NCBI GenBank assembly: GCA_000469685.2
Contig: LS997565.1
Location: forward strand, 49,836,001 to 49,900,000
Length of the DNA stretch: 64,000 nucleotides
Direction: 5' to 3'
DNA from: Haemonchus contortus
Taxonomy: Eukaryota > Nematoda > Chromadorea > Rhabditida > Trichostrongylidae
Each line of letters starts with the position of its first letter. The stretch's first letter is position 1. Positions 57,001 through 64,000 of this stretch are shown one piece after another. The notes below the pieces were generated by a model. It was not told where the DNA came from, did no database searches, and was given only the letters and a program-made list of their open reading frames with translations. The translations under genes were made by a program, and so were the position numbers.

Positions 57001-60000
57001 CACGTAATCACGAAAGACAAAACGCTCATACCTAGAAGAGGCTATGCTTTCCCGATTCCCATGAATATTAATATACGCAAAAAGGGAAACTAATTGCAAG
57101 TCTGTGCTCACCGGGCACGAAATTGTGGTTTGTCAAGAATTCGAAGCACAAATTCACTCGGGCATAATAGAGGACAACTGGGTTCCATACATTCCAACCG
57201 GGACGCTACTCCTTCAGATATCCTGAAAAAATGTGACATGACTTATGATTATTCAATTGTCACTGATAAGGTACTACTTCGCTTCGATGTGTAGACGCCA
57301 GCACATTGCGCAGAAGGCATGGCCACAAGCCAATGCACGCATTTCAAGAAGACCTTCTTCAGCACACACTGCGCAGTAGGAGAGAGCAGAGCTTTGCCTT
57401 GAGACGGTTGCTGCTCCTGGAGGGAGAATGCCACTGGACCGGAGAGTTGCTGCACCGTTGGTCAAAAGTAGGGAGGAAACCTGAAGAGTAGAATTAGAAA
57501 AAAATGCAAAAAAAATAGATTAAAATTTATCAAATGTGATTTTCCATGGGAGTTCCTTCCAACATAACCAAAAACGGATGTAAACAGATGTGCACTAACA
57601 TGAAGGTCACAATTTCAGCAAATGCTCTTACAGTACTCAAAAGGCCTATCCTGCGTTATCTTTACCGATAGGGTGCTATTCGAAACACCATCCACCCCGA
57701 AGATAACCTGGTCTTTTGTAAAATAATGCCAATGCCATAATGCACATATTAGTATGCGCTAATGTAATTCACTAGTACCATCAAATCAGGACAGATGAAC
57801 ACGACTCAATCTCCTCTCTAGGAGTAGAGGCATGTAGAGTTGCGACGGAAATAATGGGAATTGAAAGCCAGCGGTTGGGAAAATTGGGAATATCCTTGAG
57901 ATTAAAACGGAAGCTTTTGAAGACGATCTGATAATGCCTATGGAAGTTTGGTAAGTAGAATCGAACAATGAAATTGAGAAAAGTGCAACAACCTTGTTCA
58001 CGTCCCATTCATTGGCATGAAGTAGCATGCGTGCTAAGGTAGGCGAAATTACTTCCTTTTCTGCCAAAGCAGCAACACTTTCATTCAGCACCCGTTCAAC
58101 CTAAAAAAAATGCTGACAGGTTACTTTCATGTTTTATTCAATTCCATAATTTTATTTCTTCACCGCACGATCATTCAGACAAAACCGCATCGAAATATAT
58201 TGCAAAAGCCAATCCAAAAAATCTAGCTGCTAAACTACCAATCTTGTCCCTACTTTAAAAAACTAAACTATCAATTCTGTCCCTTTCCTTAAAAACAGTC
58301 AATTCTGATTGAAAAAATCGGTGCTGAACACACAACGAAACGGCCAGTGCATGGAAATAAGTAATGCCTCACCGAACCACACGAGGATGACAAGAACTTT
58401 TTCAGCTGTCAATTAAATTCAAGCAAAAAATTTTCGGATCCGTTTTTTCCTATTTCTATTCATACTCGATGGCCTAGTTTTTGGTGTATACATGAAAAAA
58501 GACAAACAACAACAAACACACCTGAAAAACATTTAGGCACTCGAATTCAGCATCTTCAGACTCGCTTTTCTTTAGCTCTTCATCGGGATTCATATCATCA
58601 TCGTAGTCATTGTAATAGTCTGAAAATAGAAACGTTTTCAAAATACTGCATGAGCGTACTTGGGAGAACCTTAATGTTTGAAATTATTCGTTGATTGATG
58701 ATGTTCAAAGCTAATTTCTGTGTATTTAGTTTCTGCGATGAGATATGTTTCTTCCTTAGCCCCCCAAATTTTCACGTCTAGGCGCTACTTCGTTAAGGTA
58801 ATCACAATCCCATACAAAAAAATTAATACTAATACCAAGATACGAAGCTGACATAGTGCATATGAAATTACTCATGGGAAAAGCGCAATGGGCGCTTATT
58901 CAATTTCGTAATCTAATCGCTTCCGTGAATTGGCTTTACTTCCTCGTTCATGAGAAAGAGCGTGGATTGAATAAAACCATGACGTGAACAAGCTAAACGC
59001 AATATTTAATAATACACCCGCAGGCACTCAAGTACAGTCTGACAATTCAGAGTACAACTGAATACTAACGATCATGTGAGGAGAGCTAACCCATGACATT
59101 TACACTACGAATTCTACGGTATCTCCGCTCCTGCTCGAACTGAGCTGAGGATAAAATGAGAGACCGGAAGAGATGAATCATGAAATATTTGACTTCCAAG
59201 ATCTCACATTGACCCTGAATTGAGACCCAACCTCCTAAATCTTTTCTGTATCAACATAAACATGCTCGAATATGATTTTGAAACTCAATTAAAGGGCTTT
59301 TCCGTTTTTTTTAACAGGATGCTCCCTTCAACAAAAGGCAATTTCAAAAGTTTATGGAGAAATAATTAGTGAATTACACGGATCTAGAGATATTTATGGT
59401 TCCTTGAGCCTCACTGCTTGAGCCCACATTGTCCACCATGAGAATAGGATGAAGCCTTGTCCCAAAGTGGCATTAAACCTTGCTCTGGTCAAAAAAAGAA
59501 CTTGAAACACGGCACACACACTCATAATGTATCGCCAAGCAACGTTTGGGGGTAAAGGTGGATGGATAGACAAAGGTATACAGACGTGCTTCTGGATTAA
59601 CAGATGTAGAGCACAGCTAAAATAAGCTCGCAATACTAAAAAACCTCATTGAGACCTTTCATGCTTGTTCACGCTTGTTTTATTTCTACACTAAAATGAG
59701 GGCACACCATGCATTTCGATAAGCAGGGAAGCATCAAGAAAGTTCTGATGGCTGACTCCTCATTTGTACCAAAAATCTATGCTAAAGGGAACAATGTGGG
59801 TCTGTCAGCTGATACCGAAACCACATCCGCCTTTACAACGCCAACACAACCGACCCCGTTCACTCTCTTTCTTCTCCCGGCAAACTATTTCTCGGTTATT
59901 TTCCTTTTTAACTAAACAACTGCAGTCTAAGGTTAGCACAATATCTTTAAAACTACCTGTCAAACCTAATTACGCGAATATAATCAGTAACATTCAAAAC

Positions 60001-60078
60001 CAGGAAGTAGCATGAACTGGGAATGAACTGACCGTCTATATCGTCATCAGCCGAATCGTAAAGATCATCAGCATCCAT
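45012..60078 (-). CDS. ari-1: Ariadne-type RING-between-RING E3 ubiquitin ligase, 13 exons
   Basis: Exons, 5' to 3' on the minus strand: 60078-60033, 58619-58522, 58100-57993, 57480-57278, 57222-57112, 57031-56956, 56892-56825, 49714-49613, 48991-48879, 48798-48752, 47001-46846, 46530-46393, 45164-45012. Phases agree at every junction and give 472 residues. Domains in order: acidic N-terminus (1-47); UBA-like segment with [16 protein letters not shown] (about 68-82); RING1 from C120, with CGHAFCAMC at 136-144; IBR with [20 protein letters not shown] and KDCPQC; RING2 with catalytic C290 in [10 protein letters not shown]; and the autoinhibitory Ariadne domain with [18 protein letters not shown] and [10 protein letters not shown] (about 330-472). 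It should take ubiquitin from an E2 onto C290 and pass it to substrates, usually in concert with cullin-RING ligases. The segment between the UBA-like part and RING1 is shorter and more Ser/Ala-rich than in other Ariadnes, so a small exon may be missed. The symbol is by homology; the exact paralogue is uncertain. Confidence 0.92.
45590..46080. other. GC-rich patch in intron 12 of the Ariadne gene
   Basis: Long open frames overlap on both strands here because the patch is GC- and CG-rich compared with its surroundings. It has no domain I recognise and lies wholly within intron 12 (45,165-46,392). It may be a transposon remnant. Confidence 0.35.
47427..48695 (+). mobile_element. full-length mariner with dead transposase, in Ariadne intron 10
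   Basis: A 30-bp terminal inverted repeat beginning GGGTTGTCCGAAAAGTTCCC is perfect at 47,427-47,456 and 48,666-48,695. The 1,269-bp length is normal for mariner. On the plus strand are [20 protein letters not shown] (first catalytic Asp block, about 48,024), a [16 protein letters not shown] block (about 48,190) and [19 protein letters not shown] (about 48,390), the last having lost its catalytic Asp (DYHLF to GYILF), with several stops and frameshifts between. No clean TA target duplication is seen. It opposes the host gene in orientation. Confidence 0.88.
49282..49328 (+). repeat. ~23-bp tandem duplication
   Basis: ATATTCTCACATTTATATTC occurs twice in tandem, in intron 8 of the Ariadne gene. 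Confidence 0.8.
50013..50069. repeat. 57-bp palindromic terminal block, left arm of FB-3
   Basis: CGACGGTTTGCGACGGATTA starts it and TAATCCGTCGCAAACCGTCG ends it. Compared with the right arm it contains one extra 19-nt unit (TTTGCGACAGATTAATCCG) in the middle. Confidence 0.9.
52844..52881. repeat. 38-bp perfect palindrome, right arm of FB-3
   Basis: CGACGGTTTGCGACGGATT is followed directly by its exact reverse complement, with no loop. Confidence 0.95.
52911..56824. other. rest of Ariadne intron 7, no gene recognised
   Basis: The stretch is AT-rich with short open frames only. A pyrimidine-rich tract with (CTTT)n lies at 55,560-55,640. Nothing recognisable was found on either strand. Confidence 0.5.
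55560..55640 (+). repeat. (CTTT)n pyrimidine tract
   Basis: Runs of CTTT and CTTTC form an impure pyrimidine microsatellite (purine-rich on the Ariadne coding strand). Confidence 0.85.
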
Positions 60079-60098
60079 AGTTGATGGTAAAACGGTTG

Positions 60099-60102
60099 AC
60101 TG
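60099..60102 (-). promoter_or_regulatory. possible spliced-leader acceptor of the Ariadne gene
   Basis: On the minus strand CTTTTGTCATCAG ends 21 nt before the ATG at 60,078. It is a plausible trans-splice or 5' UTR acceptor, but the sequence alone cannot say which. Confidence 0.35.
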
Positions 60103-60253
60103 ATGACAAAAGAAGTAAGTGATGACGACGAAGACCTCCTCCTGAAGACCACACGACCGGCACACGACGCGGCCGCGCGCTCGACTGAACAACGAGAAAT
60201 CGATAATAGCGCCGTGACGACAGCCGGTGCTTCTTGACGACGCCTAACTATGC

Positions 60254-60294
60254 CTACTGGCCATGGGTACCACCTGGTTACCCATGGCCGGTAG
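60254..60294. other. 16-bp-stem hairpin upstream of the Ariadne gene
   Basis: CTACTGGCCATGGGTA (60,254-60,269) pairs with TACCCATGGCCGGTAG (60,279-60,294) with one G-T pair around a 9-nt loop. It is 176 bp upstream of the start codon. A related CTACCTATGGGTACCAC occurs near 62,267, so it may be a repeat rather than a control element. Confidence 0.6.
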
Positions 60295-60597
60295 CCTTTC
60301 AGATATTGAACAAAACTATTAAAAACAATTGGAAACCACATGGAGAACGCTCAAGGAACATGTGGGAATAGGCAAGAGACGTTTGAACCCTAAACCAGAC
60401 GGGGAGCCGAAAGGATTAGGCCCGGGGTGTTTGCGCATGGATCACGTGAAGTGTCACCAGACACGTTCTTCTTTACGAGTTGAGACCTTTGGTCTTCCCA
60501 CCCCACGCTTGAGCATAGGAACTTTAGGCACCCCTAGTGTTAAGATTGAAAGTCATGCATAGATATTTAATATAAATTGTTCCAAAAGCTCTTGTAG

Positions 60598-60648
60598 TCT
60601 TTTTTTTGCCTTTTTTTGCTTTTTTGCTTTTTTGCTTTTTTTTGCCTG
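60598..60648 (+). repeat. T-rich tract of TTTTTTGC units
   Basis: Repeated TTTTTTGC and TTTTTTTGCC words make an impure T-tract. Confidence 0.8.
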
Positions 60649-60794
60649 CTGAAAGTACTTTTTCTCATTATTATTGATTTTCGTGTCTTTACAGCTTATT
60701 AGGTGTCTTATATTCTGAAAACTCTATAGATTTTGTAATTTCTGACGATTTTCGTTTAACTGGGTGCGGTTGGTTTTAAATATAACAAGTTGTA

Positions 60795-60950
60795 CTGTCA
60801 GGCGGGGGTGGTGTATTGCCAAGTGGTGCCCTGTCACACACGCATGGTCCATAGTACTCATCTAAGGCCAACTGAGCCTTTCATCCTTCGGGGAAAGTTG
60901 ATTGCTATCAACCAATATTGTCTGGGAGGATGGAAGTTGGATAAAGAACT
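60795..60950 (+). repeat. degraded tRNA-derived SINE copy
   Basis: The head GGCGGGGGTGGTGTATTGCC and the body word TGTCTGGGAGGATGGAAGTTGG match the family. The B box is degraded. Confidence 0.5.
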
Positions 60951-61161
60951 CGTTCCAAGAGGGAATTGGTGGAGTTGGCCAAGGAACCTGATTCTTTATC
61001 CTTTTTTTAGTGACGTATCAAAATACTCAAATGTTGTGGTATTCGATGTTCAATCCATTATTTCTGATTGTATTATATTTAAGATGTGATATGTTGTAAA
61101 GTACAGGTAAAGTGGTGAAGTAAAAGTGTGATTTTATAGAATAATGCATACTATAAACGAA

Positions 61162-61184
61162 GCTCCGCCTATAATGGGCGGAGC
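61162..61184. other. short perfect hairpin
   Basis: GCTCCGCC and GGCGGAGC flank a 7-nt AT-rich loop. Confidence 0.5.
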
Positions 61185-63764
61185 GTGCTGGATGATGCGA
61201 GGTGCTTTTTAGAAACTTTCATAACCTTGTTCAAAAATATGTCTCAAAGGTGTTAGGAGCTATGATCGCATTCTTAAATTGCCCAAGGCATTCTTTGTTG
61301 TGATACATGCATTAGCGTGAGCAGCACAGCTTTTATGAGATAATATTATAGATTTGCAAGCAATCAGAAACAGGAAGCGTCAAAGCGTCCTAAGCTCTTG
61401 CTCACACCCCCTCGTTCCGAGCAGATCGGAAGATCGACGTCACTAAGCATGGATTGGGATTAGTGGCATACGGAGGCATGCCATCGTTAATCTCTACGCA
61501 AACGAGAAGGAAGAGCAAGGGGGACTGGTCAAGAAGCTGTGAGGGAGATTTGGAATTCTATTAGGACAAGCACCACTAACACAGGACGAATAACTCGACG
61601 AAAATGAGAGCCCACGGTTGATTGAAGCAGCCTAGTCCCGCCTACTTTTCTTAGAACACTGAGGTAATTTGCAGTACACACCTTCTAAAGGAAGGATTTC
61701 AAGGAAGGAATTCTCAAGCTCATGTTCGGCCTCATCACTCGCCTTTAAGGCCACTAAGAATAGTCTGGGGATTGGTAGCGAGCTTAGACACATGTCATTG
61801 TTGATGCACGAATTTGCGAGGGGAAAGCAAGACGAACTGGTGAAGAGGCCTCCAGAAAACGAAGTTTTGACATCTGTTGAAGCGAAACTGCCTCTCAGCC
61901 CTCGGGAGAGTCTTTGATCAAGCGTTAACCGGATAGTATAACCGTAAGATGCCCACCACCTCACCTACTCGGTTAGGTTTTGCCACTTATTTGCATAAAG
62001 AAATCTTTGGGATATAATTAATAAATGATTGCTACCATGCTTGCCCAGAAGTGGAAAGAAACAAAAAAAACAGTATTGAACAATAAGTAACTGATCTAAG
62101 TCAAAGTTAGAGCGATCTAGCGTCTTTATGGCTTGACGCTAAAGACAGATACGTGGCGCATTCCTAAGAGATCAATTCATCCCGAATGGATCAGCTTTTG
62201 CCCTTCCAGACCGTTAGAAAACTGTAGTGAACTTCGCCTTTCTAAATTCCTACCTACGGTTCTTCTACCTATGGGTACCACACGTGAGAGGTAGGAACAA
62301 ACAGAGGGGGGCCACGGTCCCATCCTTGCGTTCACATACCAGCCCAGCTTCTTACTACTTTTTTGATGCTGTAAAATATTATAATCAAAAACTAATAGTA
62401 TATAAAAATAAGATACAATAATATAATGCTGGATTCTGCTTTATGCTCTACGGATTCACTGCTGTTCAAATGATATGACAGAATTGAAGTCGGGTAGGTG
62501 GGGCATTTTGTAACTATAAAAAGGGACGGGGCAGTTTGAAACCATAATAGGGCAGGAACAAGGGTCTGAGGGTGAAACTTCTGAGGCTACGCTCGATCCA
62601 TGTGAAAGTGGCTTGTCAAACTTGCTAACTTTCTAACTGCTTTATTGATATGGTAGGTTGTTGTTGTTGCTAGGCGTTTACTTGGGAGCACTGCCTTCCT
62701 GTTTTTCACAATCAATTCCGAAAACACTGTCATAGTTGTTTTGAGACAACAACGAAGTCGAGCTGGGACGCACAACAACCCCCGAGTGACAAGCTGTTTT
62801 CCAGATGTTTGCCGACACTCCTCATTTCCGACTCGAGCTCAGAGGAGTTGTTGCAGGCTGGAGCGCTGACGTGGCCTCATTGCAGTTCCGCCTCGACTGC
62901 AGAATTTTTCGTGGAATGGCGATTCTTGAAGTTTCCTTTCTTTCACGACCACTTGCTCTAATACTCAGAATGTCCTTCATGAGTTTAACACTTGAAAAGC
63001 CTTTGAGGCATAACAGATGCCCGTTTTCGTCAAATGACAGCGATAGCGCCTAACACAATTAGGAATATCCTTGATGAGTTTCTTCTGCTTCGTCGAAAAT
63101 TGATTCTTTCAAAGCTGCAGAGGAGCAAGGAAGAAAATGCAATTATCTTGAAACAAGTTGCACAGAAAAGATCTAATTTTCCGGAAAGGCGTCTTCTCTA
63201 CGCCCCTCTATCACAAAAAAGTTTCCCTGAGTGGCTAAGCAAGGGCTGGATAGATCTTTGGCCCCCAGAAAGCAGGAAGTTCCTTGTATGTACCTCGTCG
63301 TAAACTGGAGTATTTTGGGCAGAATAGAATATGGGAGTCGAGGAAAACATGAATACAAGTAGAGCTTGACATTTCGGAGTCACTGATCGGATATCCTAGC
63401 AACGAGAGTCCCTCGTAATCATCGACGAACGGGCAAAAACCCTCAGTGCTGTTTGGTCTTTTGATAGTTCTTCGAGCATATAGCTTCTTTCAGGAATTAC
63501 TTTCTGATGAATGATCCCTCAGAAGAAATAGATTCCGGAAGCAATTAGTGCTCATTCCCAGATTTTTGATTCATTTCCTGCCTGAGCTCAATGCCGGCTG
63601 ATTACACAGAATGGAGAAAAGGCTCACATGTTTGTGCTTCCTAGGGTTACGGTGGCGCCAAGGTACGGAATGCCTATCTCGAAGTGTTCTGAAGTTAAAA
63701 AGCTTTGCGATTCCAAGCCTACAAAAGGGTAAAACCCAAAATTGTAGGCTTTAGTCAATCCCCA
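61185..63764. other. upstream intergenic stretch, no gene recognised
   Basis: Several open frames of 60-110 codons exist on both strands (for example around 61,632-61,964 and 63,034-63,303). None carries a motif I know and they overlap each other on opposite strands. A SINE-head-like sequence (GGTGAGGTGGTGGGCATC on the minus strand) lies near 61,955. Confidence 0.4.
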
Positions 63765-64000
63765 CCACAAACGTGACTCTTGTTTTCAGCGTCCATTTTA
63801 AATCGTAGTGACGTTTGAATGCGGACTCGATCCTTAGAACGGTTCACAGCGATGGCTGATATAAACAGTGTTTTTATCCTCCGAGTCTGACGACAAATTA
63901 TCAATCCTACGTGGCAGGATGGTCTCGTTGACGTCAAGGGGAGTGAAGATGGAGAGGGATCAATCTAGGATTCGGTTTTCGAACCACTGGTATGTTAGAG
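63765..64000 (-). repeat. tRNA-derived SINE copy (cut by window edge)
   Basis: Minus-strand orientation, with a B-box-like GGTTCGAAAACCG near 63,976 and a diverged body. The head continues beyond the window. Confidence 0.5.

Noticed and set aside
57306..57491. Plus-strand frame over the RING1 exon
   Set aside because: It is the complement of Ariadne exon 4, whose Cys/His spacing and splice phases are decisive for the minus strand.

Overview
The window looks like nuclear DNA of a parasitic strongylid (hookworm-like) nematode. Seen directly: short exons with TTTCAG-type acceptors and GTAAGT-type donors, a nematode-specific chemoreceptor family, tRNA-derived SINEs, several mariner elements, CR1-like and RTE-like LINEs, and low overall gene density. 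The species is an inference; I see no decisive marker for it. No operon, CRISPR array or organelle or prokaryotic signal was seen.

Layout. (1) 1-33,600 (+ strand): a tandem array of three paralogous class T serpentine receptor (srt-like, 7TM GPCR) genes, called A, B and C here. B (13,479-23,477) and C (26,660-33,598) can each be read as eight in-phase exons giving 341 and 329 residues. A (480-6,139) keeps exons 1, 5, 6, 7 and 8 but has no exons 2-4, and exon 1 is out of phase with exon 5, so it is a partial gene or pseudogene. All three start codons lie exactly 10 nt after a TTTCAG-like acceptor, as expected for spliced-leader trans-splicing. Introns and flanks of A and B are alignable, so the array arose by segmental duplication. 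(2) Between and inside these genes are a CR1-like LINE with a nearly intact 682-codon reverse transcriptase ORF, an RTE pseudogene, three mariner relics, two foldback elements, a MITE family with AAAGGCACAGTT-type ends, and tRNA-derived SINEs. (3) 33,600-45,000: mostly non-coding repeat-derived DNA with two unrecognised minus-strand coding-like stretches. (4) 45,012-60,078 (- strand): a complete 13-exon gene for an Ariadne-type RING-between-RING E3 ubiquitin ligase (472 residues). Its 7.1 kb intron 7 holds a giant 2.9 kb foldback element and its intron 10 holds a full-length but dead mariner with perfect 30-bp terminal repeats. (5) 60,079-64,000: the upstream region of that gene, with a hairpin, T-rich tract and SINE remnants, and no gene that I recognise.

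The two gene sets appear functionally unrelated: the srt genes would act as membrane chemoreceptors in sensory neurons, while the Ariadne ligase is a cytosolic housekeeping E3 enzyme. What links them is structure: introns carry different insertions in different paralogues, which gives filled and empty sites for dating them. The best candidates for something not yet described are the three foldback elements, especially the 49,984-52,910 element ending in 38-bp perfect palindromes and the 21,381-22,649 element, which may carry a captured exon.
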